Source of the DNA: UBA6107 sp964533735
GTDB lineage: Bacteria; Chloroflexota; Anaerolineae; Anaerolineales; Anaerolineaceae
NCBI GenBank assembly: GCA_964533735.1
Contig: CAZHMD010000007.1
Location: 62,001 to 126,000, forward strand
Direction: 5' to 3'
DNA length: 64,000 nt
Shown: positions 9,201-17,771 of the stretch, one piece after another
How positions within the stretch are numbered: the stretch's first letter is position 1
How the letters are laid out: the number at the start of each line of letters is the position of its first letter
Program-made: the position numbers and the translations under genes
The notes under the pieces: generated by a model
Database searches by the model: none
The model's input: only the letters and a program-made list of their open reading frames with translations
Told to the model about the DNA's origin: nothing

Positions 9201-12200
9201 TTAATGAGGTTCTTCCAACACCCGGTCCAATTCAACGGCGTGAGCAAAAACAGGCACCATTGACGTTCGCGCAGGAAAGCCTGTGGTTCCTGCAGCAACT
9301 CGATCCTGACAGCAATGCCTATAACTCAACTCATCTGATCAAGTTTACCGGTGGAATAGATCATCTCTGTATGGAACGGGCGGTGAACGAGTTAATTTAC
9401 CGTCACGAACCGTTGCGAACAATCTATCCCAATAAGAGGGGAAAACCAGTCCAAGTGGTACAACCCAATAATCACTATGAATTACCATACCTAAAGTTTC
9501 AGGGTCTTTCTGAAGTTGATTCGCAAAGAGCTTCTGCACGCTACGTTTCAGAACAGAGTGCCGTCCCATTTAACCTTCAAAAAGGACCAGTTATTAGATT
9601 TGCTCTTCTAAACCATACAACCACCGAAGATGAACTCTTTTTTTGTATACATCACATCGGTTTTGATGCCTGGTCATGGCAGATCCTGATACGTGACTTG
9701 CTGACTTTGTACCAATCGTATCGATCCGCCTTGAAGGTGCCTCTCCCTTACCTTCCTTTTCAATATACCGATTATGCACTCTGGCAGCGGGAATGGTTGA
9801 GCGGTGAAACACTCGCGGTATATATGGCCCATTGGAAAAAAACACTCTCTGGAAGCTTGCCGGTGCTGGATCTTCCCACCGTCAATCCTCGGGCGGAAAA
9901 GCAGTCATTTCGTGGAGACCGGTATACTTTTTGCTTATCTCCACTCCTTACAGCTCAGGTGAAGAGCTTTTGCCTTAATGAGCGTGTTACGCCTTTTCAT
10001 CTCTTTCTAACTATTTATGCATTGCTTCTGATGCGTTACTCAGGACAGGAAGATATCATCATTGGCTGCCCCTTTGCCAACCGGCAGAACCCGGAATTAA
10101 ATAACCTGGTTGGGTTGTTCGTTAACACCCTGCCTGTCCGAGTTGATCTCACAGGAAATCCAACCGTCAGGGAGTTGCTTAACCAGGTACGTGATATTAT
10201 GTTGGATTCCTTTTCCTGGCAGGCTGCACCATTTGAGGCGTTGGTGTCCGAGCTTTCCCCCGAGCGCGACTTGAGCCGAACACCGGTTTTTCAGGTTGCG
10301 ATCAACATGAGGAATGTACCAAAACATGCTCTGGTATCCTCGGAAGAATTAACAATGGAAGAGGTTCTTCGAGATGATGTTCCAATCCCTTTTGATCTTT
10401 CAGTAGAGATTAACAATTCTTCCGATCCTATTGAGGTGTCCTTTAGGTACAATGTAGACTTGTTCGCTAAAAACACCATCGTTCAAATGACCTCACATTA
10501 TCAGACCTTGTTAAGCGAATTCATACTTAAGGCTGATGCTCAGATTGCTTCATTGGAAATGCTCTCCTCTTCTGAGACAGAGCAATTAATGGGGCACTGC
10601 GAACATACCCGATCGGATATTCCAAATACCAGCATCCACGAATTGATTTCCAGCCAGGCACAAAAGAATCCGCAAGCTCAAGCCATCGTTTGCAATGGAA
10701 GATCGATGACCTATTTAACGCTGGAGAAAAAGTCCAATCAGCTGGCAGCATTGCTAAAGGCTAGAGGGGTAGTCCCTGGAAGTTTAATTGGAATCCTATT
10801 GCCGCGTTCCGAAGATTTACTGGTTACCCAACTGGCAATTCTTAAAGTTGGAGGGGCTTACGTCTTCTTTGACAGGGATTATCCATCTGAACGACTGATG
10901 TACATGGTAAAGGATTCCAATCCATCACTTGTTGTTACGCATTCTTCAGTGCATTCCGATATCCTAGACGGCTACCAAACGGTAATCCTGGATAAGCATT
11001 CAAGCGAAATCCGGGCATTTTCTGCGGATATGAATTTCCCGGGGACCGGTCAGGACGCGCCTTTATATGTTACCTATACCTCTGGCTCAACCGGGCGTCC
11101 CAAGGGAGTCACCACTCTCCAGCGCGGCATTATTAACTATCTTCAATTTCTTGTAAAGGAGTATCAGTTAAGAACGGGAGATCGCGTGATTCAATTTACC
11201 TCCCTTTCTTTTGATCCTTCTTTCAGAGATACTCTGGGAGTGTTGACCTTTGGGGGAACGGTTTTCCTGATGGATGACGACCAGATGCGGGATCCAGATT
11301 ACATTGTCAGGACGATTATCGACCAAAAAATCGACTGCATCTTGAGCATAGTCCCTACGATGATAAGAGCTCTGACCGGGGTGACCGCAATTAAGCAAAC
11401 AAAGGGAAATCACTTAAGGTTGGTTATGCCAAGCGGTGAAGTTTTACGACCCGCTGATATTGAGTCTGTGAGAAATGCCTTCGGATCGGGAGTTAGCATT
11501 GTCAACCAGTATGGACCCACAGAATGCAGCATGATATCGATCATTTACACGGTTCCTGACGATAGCCAAAATACCCGCGATGTTCCAATCGGAAAACCTA
11601 TTGAAAACGTATATTTTTATGTCCTCGATCCATTCCGTCATCTGGTTCCCTCAGGAGTAAAAGGGGAGTTATATATCGGAGGGGTTGGGGTCAGCCCTGG
11701 TTACCTCAATCAACCAAATCTCACAAACGAGCGGTTCATTCAGGATCCTTTCCGGCAGGGGGAACGAATCTATCGCACAGGAGATCTGGTACGGATGGCA
11801 CCTGGTGGGCTTCTATCATACCTGGGGAGAACGGATCATCAGGTGAAGATCCGGGGTTACCGCGTGGAACTGGGTGAGATAGAGTCTGTTCTCCGCGAAT
11901 ACCCGGGTGTTCGTGAAGCTATCGTAAACTATTCACAGCAGGCGGGCACAGAAAGGTTATCTGCATATATCACTTTGTCAATTACGGAAAATGATTTTAA
12001 TAAAGCGGATTTGCAGCAATACCTAAAAGACCGTCTGCCTTTTTATATGCTGCCATCTGCGACCACAGTATTGCAGAAGATGCCGCTTACTCCCACAGGG
12101 AAGGTGGATCGCCACGCACTGCCTGAACCAAATACTTCAAAAACGGTAGACCGTTATCAACCCCCAAGTAATGAAATTGAAGAGCGATTAGCTGCAATTT

Positions 12201-12433
12201 GGCAGGAGGTCATAGGAGTTACCCAGGTGGGTATTAGGGATAATTATTTTGAACTGGGAGGACACTCCTTAATGGCAGTGCTTCTTTTTACTCGTATTCA
12301 GGAGGAATTTGGAAAGAGCATCCCCATCCACTTGATTTTTAAAGAAAGTACAGTGGAGGGACTTGCCCGTTACTTATCAAACGACAACATCCCGCCTGGC
12401 AAAAATCACAACCAGTCCACCCAAAATCTGTAG
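9197..12433 (+). CDS. Nonribosomal peptide synthetase module C-A-T
   Basis: 1078 residues in three domains. Condensation (about 20-450) has an intact HHxxxDxxS motif at His152-His153 and Asp157. Adenylation (about 475-960) has TSGSTGRPKG near residue 630, NQYGPTE, YRTGDL, GRTDHQVKIRGYR and the C-terminal lysine in PTGKVDR. The carrier domain (about 990-1060) has LGGHS with Ser1024. Hand-aligned to GrsA-Phe, the specificity positions read D-P-R-S-M-S-Q-M-I-K, which I do not recognise; Pro at the second position is unusual. The gene follows the acyl-ligase/carrier with a 4-base overlap, so its C domain probably joins the loaded acyl group to the first amino acid. No epimerase or thioesterase domain is present, so the chain must pass on to the next protein. 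Confidence 0.93.
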   Translation: MINEVLPTPGPIQRREQKQAPLTFAQESLWFLQQLDPDSNAYNSTHLIKFTGGIDHLCMERAVNELIYRHEPLRTIYPNKRGKPVQVVQPNNHYELPYLKFQGLSEVDSQRASARYVSEQSAVPFNLQKGPVIRFALLNHTTTEDELFFCIHHIGFDAWSWQILIRDLLTLYQSYRSALKVPLPYLPFQYTDYALWQREWLSGETLAVYMAHWKKTLSGSLPVLDLPTVNPRAEKQSFRGDRYTFCLSPLLTAQVKSFCLNERVTPFHLFLTIYALLLMRYSGQEDIIIGCPFANRQNPELNNLVGLFVNTLPVRVDLTGNPTVRELLNQVRDIMLDSFSWQAAPFEALVSELSPERDLSRTPVFQVAINMRNVPKHALVSSEELTMEEVLRDDVPIPFDLSVEINNSSDPIEVSFRYNVDLFAKNTIVQMTSHYQTLLSEFILKADAQIASLEMLSSSETEQLMGHCEHTRSDIPNTSIHELISSQAQKNPQAQAIVCNGRSMTYLTLEKKSNQLAALLKARGVVPGSLIGILLPRSEDLLVTQLAILKVGGAYVFFDRDYPSERLMYMVKDSNPSLVVTHSSVHSDILDGYQTVILDKHSSEIRAFSADMNFPGTGQDAPLYVTYTSGSTGRPKGVTTLQRGIINYLQFLVKEYQLRTGDRVIQFTSLSFDPSFRDTLGVLTFGGTVFLMDDDQMRDPDYIVRTIIDQKIDCILSIVPTMIRALTGVTAIKQTKGNHLRLVMPSGEVLRPADIESVRNAFGSGVSIVNQYGPTECSMISIIYTVPDDSQNTRDVPIGKPIENVYFYVLDPFRHLVPSGVKGELYIGGVGVSPGYLNQPNLTNERFIQDPFRQGERIYRTGDLVRMAPGGLLSYLGRTDHQVKIRGYRVELGEIESVLREYPGVREAIVNYSQQAGTERLSAYITLSITENDFNKADLQQYLKDRLPFYMLPSATTVLQKMPLTPTGKVDRHALPEPNTSKTVDRYQPPSNEIEERLAAIWQEVIGVTQVGIRDNYFELGGHSLMAVLLFTRIQEEFGKSIPIHLIFKESTVEGLARYLSNDNIPPGKNHNQSTQNL

Positions 12434-12680
12434 AGTGAGTATTTTTAAACGATAAGGGACTGGGAACTCGGTTGGGGGCACACATATTAAAGGTCTGTTT
12501 ATTGATCAGCCAAAATCATAAAAATCGTACTACAGGTGAAGAATATAATTAGGGTTATGGAAATTTTTTCTCATCGTAATTTCAGTACTTATTTTATAAT
12601 CCTTTATAACTTGCACTGGATTAACGATTGATCCAACAAATAGCAGGAGTATTGAAAATAACTAACGTGAGCGAATCTCG
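12434..12680. other. Intergenic region between the two NRPS genes
   Basis: A 247-base AT-rich gap inside an otherwise overlapping operon. It contains two TATAAT strings (around 12544-12549 and at 12595-12600), neither with a convincing -35. No open frame of note and no terminator hairpin was seen. It may carry an internal promoter for the second NRPS gene, whose own ribosome site is weak. Confidence 0.35.
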
Positions 12681-15600
12681 ATGACATCATCTCCACCTCT
12701 TCCTCCAGCCATCCTTCCTCATCGACAAAACAGGGGACCGCTTTCCTATTCACAAGAAAGCATGTGGTTTCTGAAACAACTCGATCCAGAGAGTAATGCT
12801 TATAATATGAGCTTTCTGTTTAAATTTACCGGCGGGATAAATCCGTCTTCTCTTGAAAAAGCAGTAAATGAATTAGTTCGCCGCCATGAACCTTTTCGAA
12901 CTATTTATCCAAATACTGGCGGACAGCCGATCCAGGTAGTTCAACCTTTTACTCCTTTTTCTTTGGTCCAAATGGATTTTTCCAGATTGAAGGAAAATGA
13001 AAGAGAAGAGGCAATCAAAAAGTATTCTTACGAACAGGGCTCACAACCGTATGACTTACACAACGGACCTCTTGTTCGTTGTACTCTCCTCCACAGTTCA
13101 TCCAATGAAGATTTCCTTTTTTTTGGAACCCATCACATCGGTTTTGATGGCTGGTCACTGCAGATTATTTTCGGTGAGTTGATCGTCCTTTATGATGCGT
13201 TTAGTTCAGAAAAGCTTTCCCCCTTAACGGATTCACCAATACAATATTGTGATTATGCCATTCAGCAAAAGAAATGGTTGAGCGGCGCAGCGCTTGATTC
13301 ATATATTGAACACTGGAAAAGCATTCTTTCCGGGGATCTGCCTGTTCTGGACCTCCATACAGATCATCCTCGCCCAACAATTCAGACCTACCGCGGGAAC
13401 AAATACCAATTCCTGATTCCCAGAACGCTTTCATCGCAAATTCGGATTTTCTGCCAGAAGGAGCGTATTACAACCTTTCAGCTTTTTCTCGCGGGATACG
13501 CACTCATGCTGATGCGTTATTCGAACCAGGAAGATGTTATTATCGGTTGCCCTTTTGCCAATCGGGGTACACCTGGTATCGAAAAACTGGTTGGGATGTT
13601 CATTAACACCCTGCCGATTCGACTCGATTTGTCTGGAAATCCCACAGGACGGGAAATCATTGAACAGGTCAGGTCTGTCATGTTGGATGCTTTCATCTGG
13701 CAGGAAGCCCCATTTGAAGGCTTGGTGTCTGAACTTACAACTGAACGTGACCTCAGCCGCACCCCGGTATTCCAGGTTGTGATTAACATGAGGAATTTCC
13801 CGAAACATCAGGCAGGCATCGAAGGAATAGATGTGGAGCTGGTCTCCCGGGATGACGCTCCTGCTCAATTTGATCTCTCTCTGGATATTGAGGAAGATAG
13901 TGGAGCTTATGCTGCCTCTTTCAAATACAATACTGACCTGTTTGAGGAAAACACGGTTGCCCACATGGCGGCTCATTATCAAAACTTGCTCAGAGAATTG
14001 CTCATTAATACCAACTATCCGATTTCTGAAATGGAAATGCTCACTCCGTCAGAACGGCAGCGTATATTGTTCGACTGGAACCCTGCATCAGAATATCCAC
14101 GGCAGAAGACAATTCACCAGATATTTGAGGAGATGGCGGCAGCAACACCAGATGCCCCGGCGATCTCATTTGTAGACCAAACCCTGACTTACCTGCAGTT
14201 AAACAAACGTGCCAATCAGTTGGCACATGTCCTAAGTGACCTGGGGGTCGTTACTGAAGATCGCGTGGGGGTTTACATTGAACGCTCTGTGGATATGATC
14301 GTCGCATTGCTGGCGATCTTAAAAGCCGGTGGTGCTTATGTTCCATTGGATGCAGCCAACCCTTCGGAGCGGTTATCTTTCATCTTAAAGGATACATCAG
14401 CAAAAATTCTGTTGACTATGCAGCGTCATTCAGGAAACTTGCCGCCTTTTGCCGGTAAAGTGATTTGCATTGATGAAGAATCGTTTTACACGGGAAGTAA
14501 TGATCATAACCTTGACCTGCCGATATCACCTGAAAACCTGGCTTATGTGATGTACACTTCCGGTTCAACCGGGTTGCCAAAAGGCAGTTGTATTCCACAC
14601 CGTGCGGTGGTCCGCCTGGTGAGGAACAACTCTTTTGCCGATTTCAATTCTCAGGAAGTGTTCCTCCAATTTGCACCGCTGGCTTTCGATGCCTCTACGT
14701 TTGAAATATGGGGAAGTCTCTTAAATGGGGCAAGATTGGAAATCTTTCCGCCGTATTTGCCTAACCTGCAGGAACTGACCTGGTTCATCAATACCAGCGG
14801 TGTGACAACATTATGGTTGACTGCCGGATTGTTTCATCAGGTAATGGAATCTCATCCTGAGATCGTTGACCACCTTCACCAATTGCTCTCAGGCGGAGAT
14901 GTTTTATCGCCACGTCATGTGGAAATTGGATTAAGCCGTAATCCAAATTGCCGTTTTATTAATGGTTACGGTCCAACTGAAAATACAACTTTTACGTGTT
15001 GTTATACGGTCAAGAAGATTCCGGATATGGGGAAATCACTCCCTATTGGAAAACCAATCTCAAATACCAGCGTTTATATCCTGGATGCGCATCAGAAACC
15101 CGTGCCTATTGGAGTGGTTGGCGAAATCTATACAGGCGGAGACGGTCTCTCGCGCGAGTATCTAAATCAACCGGAACTCACGGCAGTAAAATTTATTCCC
15201 AACCCATTCAGTTCAGAGACTGGAGCGCGCCTTTTTAGGACGGGTGATTATGGTCGTTGGCTGCCGGATGGGAATATCGAATTCGTCGGACGTATGGATA
15301 ACCAGGTGAAGATCCGGGGGTACAGGGTTGAATTGGAAGAAGTGGAAAATACCCTAAAGCGACATCCGGGGATACATGACGCCATAGTAATTGCAAAAGA
15401 AGATCGATCAGGCAATAAGATGTTGGTGGGATATTACGTCCCTGTGCCGCATTCTTCCCTGGATCAGGCGCCAGTACGTGAATTTTTGAATCAGCGGCTC
15501 CCAGCATATATGATCCCAACTGAATTCGTAGTCCTGGATGCATTTCCTAAGACAACCAGCGGAAAAATTAACCGAAATGCACTGCCCTCACCTGAAAATG

Positions 15601-16640
15601 AGTCGCAGAAAGTATACTCGCTTGCTCCAAGGAATGAAACAGAAAAGAAGTTGGTAACAATTTGGCAGGAAGTGTTGGGTGTAAAACAGGTGGGCGTGCG
15701 GGAAAACTTCTTTGAACTTGGCGGTCACTCCCTGTTGGCAGTACGATTGTTTTCTCGCATACAGGAGGAATTTGGACGATCGCTTCCTTTAACCTTGTTA
15801 TTCCAGGTTGGAACAGTGGAAGCAATAGCTGATGCTTTGACCAGTCTCGAGAATAGCACGCACTCGCCGGGGATTACCCCGCTTGGACCGGAAGGCGCTA
15901 AAATTCCGCTTTTCATTGTTTCCGCCAGCCTGGAAACCCGCGACCTGGTCCAGTCCATGCCCTCAGGAAGGTCTATTTATAGCCTGGACCCGGTTCTGGA
16001 TGGCAGGAAAACATTCAAGAAGTCGATCCAGGAAACTGCGGGAATTTATTACCAGAATCTTATGAATTTCTACCCTCAAGGTCCTTACCTGCTTCTTGGA
16101 CATTCTGGTTTCGGGTTGTTTGCTTTGGAATTAGCCCGATTATTAATTGAAAACAATAAAGAGGTGGCTTTCCTGGGCATGCTCGATACTTATCCTCCCG
16201 GTTCTGGTTGGGCGTTTGTGAATCCTATGGACCTAGGAAAGACCAGGTTGAGGTATCTTAAGGGGAAAACGTTCGTTGAGATATTGCAGTATCCCCGTCG
16301 TTCGATGATGAAATTACTGACCCGTTGGGGAATAAAGTTGAAGGTAAGCGAAAGAAAACTAAACCGTTATGCGCAGCAGGAACGCATCCGGGATCTCATG
16401 GAAATGGTCATGCGCGAATACCGCATGCAGCCTTATCCAGGAAACGTAACATTGTTCTGGGCGACTGAACGTCCGCGGTATCTACGCGGAGATCCTCTGG
16501 ATCAATGGAAAAAACACATCACCGGTCAATTTGACGTTATACCAGTGGTCGGGGATCATAGTTCGATTCTGCATTCCCCAAACTCGTCTGTTTTAGCGCG
16601 CAAGATCGAATCCTTGCTCCCAAAAAACGAAAATGGATAA
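12681..16640 (+). CDS. Nonribosomal peptide synthetase, terminal module C-A-T-TE
   Basis: 1319 residues. Condensation (about 20-450) has HHxxxDxxS at His151-His152 and Asp156. Adenylation (about 480-960) has YTSGSTGLPKG, NGYGPTE, FRTGDYGRW and the final lysine in TSGKINR. The carrier (about 985-1052) has LGGHS with Ser1017. A type I thioesterase (about 1075-1310) has GHSGFG with nucleophile Ser1142 and a late GDHSSIL histidine. Hand-aligned to GrsA-Phe, the specificity code is D-A-F-W-L-G-G-T-F-K, close to the known Val code DAFWIGGTFK, so valine or a similar branched residue is predicted. The thioesterase makes this the last module, releasing the product by hydrolysis or cyclisation. The stop overlaps the PPTase start by 8 bases. 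Confidence 0.94.
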   Translation: MTSSPPLPPAILPHRQNRGPLSYSQESMWFLKQLDPESNAYNMSFLFKFTGGINPSSLEKAVNELVRRHEPFRTIYPNTGGQPIQVVQPFTPFSLVQMDFSRLKENEREEAIKKYSYEQGSQPYDLHNGPLVRCTLLHSSSNEDFLFFGTHHIGFDGWSLQIIFGELIVLYDAFSSEKLSPLTDSPIQYCDYAIQQKKWLSGAALDSYIEHWKSILSGDLPVLDLHTDHPRPTIQTYRGNKYQFLIPRTLSSQIRIFCQKERITTFQLFLAGYALMLMRYSNQEDVIIGCPFANRGTPGIEKLVGMFINTLPIRLDLSGNPTGREIIEQVRSVMLDAFIWQEAPFEGLVSELTTERDLSRTPVFQVVINMRNFPKHQAGIEGIDVELVSRDDAPAQFDLSLDIEEDSGAYAASFKYNTDLFEENTVAHMAAHYQNLLRELLINTNYPISEMEMLTPSERQRILFDWNPASEYPRQKTIHQIFEEMAAATPDAPAISFVDQTLTYLQLNKRANQLAHVLSDLGVVTEDRVGVYIERSVDMIVALLAILKAGGAYVPLDAANPSERLSFILKDTSAKILLTMQRHSGNLPPFAGKVICIDEESFYTGSNDHNLDLPISPENLAYVMYTSGSTGLPKGSCIPHRAVVRLVRNNSFADFNSQEVFLQFAPLAFDASTFEIWGSLLNGARLEIFPPYLPNLQELTWFINTSGVTTLWLTAGLFHQVMESHPEIVDHLHQLLSGGDVLSPRHVEIGLSRNPNCRFINGYGPTENTTFTCCYTVKKIPDMGKSLPIGKPISNTSVYILDAHQKPVPIGVVGEIYTGGDGLSREYLNQPELTAVKFIPNPFSSETGARLFRTGDYGRWLPDGNIEFVGRMDNQVKIRGYRVELEEVENTLKRHPGIHDAIVIAKEDRSGNKMLVGYYVPVPHSSLDQAPVREFLNQRLPAYMIPTEFVVLDAFPKTTSGKINRNALPSPENESQKVYSLAPRNETEKKLVTIWQEVLGVKQVGVRENFFELGGHSLLAVRLFSRIQEEFGRSLPLTLLFQVGTVEAIADALTSLENSTHSPGITPLGPEGAKIPLFIVSASLETRDLVQSMPSGRSIYSLDPVLDGRKTFKKSIQETAGIYYQNLMNFYPQGPYLLLGHSGFGLFALELARLLIENNKEVAFLGMLDTYPPGSGWAFVNPMDLGKTRLRYLKGKTFVEILQYPRRSMMKLLTRWGIKLKVSERKLNRYAQQERIRDLMEMVMREYRMQPYPGNVTLFWATERPRYLRGDPLDQWKKHITGQFDVIPVVGDHSSILHSPNSSVLARKIESLLPKNENG

Positions 16641-17364
16641 TGTTGATCTTGCTCCTTCATTGAGTCCGGGGATAATAATTATCTGGCTAATCGAAATCGA
16701 CGACCAGCCAAACGATGTCAACTCTTTGGAGAAGTTGCTTTCACAGGCGGAGACAGATCGTTCAACACGATACCGTTTTGAACAGGATCGACTACGGTTT
16801 GTTATACGCCGCGGCATTTTACGCCAGTTATTAAGTCGTTACACTGGTATTAGCCCTGTTGATATCGAGTATTGCATCAATCCGCATGGCAAACCATCAC
16901 TTCTGCACCATAAGTTGCTTTTTTCTGTTTCGCATAGCCAGGATCGAATTGCGTATGCATTATCAAAAGAAAAGGAAATCGGGGTGGATATTGAGCAGGT
17001 CAGACCAATGCCGGATCTTGCTCAGCTGGCAAAAACCTGGTTTTCGTTGGAGGAGTGCGCTGGGTTATTCTCAGTACACCCCTCCCAGCAATTGGAAAGT
17101 TTCTATCATATCTGGACCCAAAAAGAAGCATTCATAAAAGCATTAGGTGAGGGATTAACCTATCCATTAAAGGATTTTTCAGTTTCCGCTGATCCCCATC
17201 ACCCTGGCAGGCTACTTTCCATGAATAGCAGCGACCCCTCCCAGTGGAATATGCTTAGCTCTGTACCTGAACCTGGTTGGCGGATGGCTGTGTGCGTCCG
17301 CTCGAACAATTCGCTTGTAGTCAAACAATACAAAACAACACTGCATGAATTTTGGATACAATAA
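16633..17364 (+). CDS. Sfp-type 4'-phosphopantetheinyl transferase (first of two)
   Basis: A 243-residue enzyme of the Sfp/Gsp/HetI family, which moves the phosphopantetheine arm from CoA to a carrier-domain residue. The two magnesium/CoA motifs are present: GVDIEQ with Asp119 and Glu121, and WTQKEAFIKA with Lys164-Glu165. Length is typical of the family. It overlaps the NRPS gene by 8 bases, so its natural clients are most likely the serine-bearing carriers of the three upstream proteins. A second enzyme of the same family follows the large synthase. Confidence 0.93.
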   Translation: MDNVDLAPSLSPGIIIIWLIEIDDQPNDVNSLEKLLSQAETDRSTRYRFEQDRLRFVIRRGILRQLLSRYTGISPVDIEYCINPHGKPSLLHHKLLFSVSHSQDRIAYALSKEKEIGVDIEQVRPMPDLAQLAKTWFSLEECAGLFSVHPSQQLESFYHIWTQKEAFIKALGEGLTYPLKDFSVSADPHHPGRLLSMNSSDPSQWNMLSSVPEPGWRMAVCVRSNNSLVVKQYKTTLHEFWIQ

Positions 17365-17771
17365 ACCTTGTAACGATTCCCTTAATAAGAAAATTTAGGC
17401 AACACCCAAAGAGAAAACTTTTCATTGGCAAACTGCCTAAATTGTCAATTCCAGCAGAACGCGTCAATCAGCCAATCCCATTATTTCGTATATGTTGCAC
17501 AAAGGTCAGGTATTATTTTTCAATGGCAGATTAGAAAAAATTTTAATTCCGAATCCAACACAATCATTGAGGGTTTCATAATGCATGAACTTGAATTTCG
17601 AGAGTTTATTTTAGAAAACAGAATTAATCGAAAGATTAACGATTAGACGTATTTAGAAGACCCATTATTGAAATGACCATTTTCCACGAACCTTATTCTT
17701 ATAAGGGCTGATTTGTTGTTCCTGTTTACCGAAAAATTACATTTTTGAAAAAGTAAATTAAGGAGATAAAA
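17365..17771. other. AT-rich intergenic region before the large synthase
   Basis: A 407-base gap separating the NRPS half from the lipid-synthase half of the cluster. It probably holds a promoter, although I found no convincing -35/-10 pair, and ends in a strong AAGGAGAT ribosome site (17760-17767) before the synthase ATG. A 21-codon frame (17581-17646) is the only small open frame of any interest and is not supported as a gene. No terminator hairpin was seen after the PPTase. Confidence 0.4.

Noticed and set aside
13431..13982. A 183-codon minus-strand frame inside the second NRPS condensation domain.
   Set aside because: Antisense to an intact conserved domain, with no start signal and no family features.
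17581..17646. A 21-codon frame (MHELEF...) in the gap before the large synthase, looking like a small leader or peptide precursor.
   Set aside because: Only a loose purine run ahead of it, no modifying enzymes nearby and no repeat or core-like pattern. AT-rich gaps produce such frames by chance.
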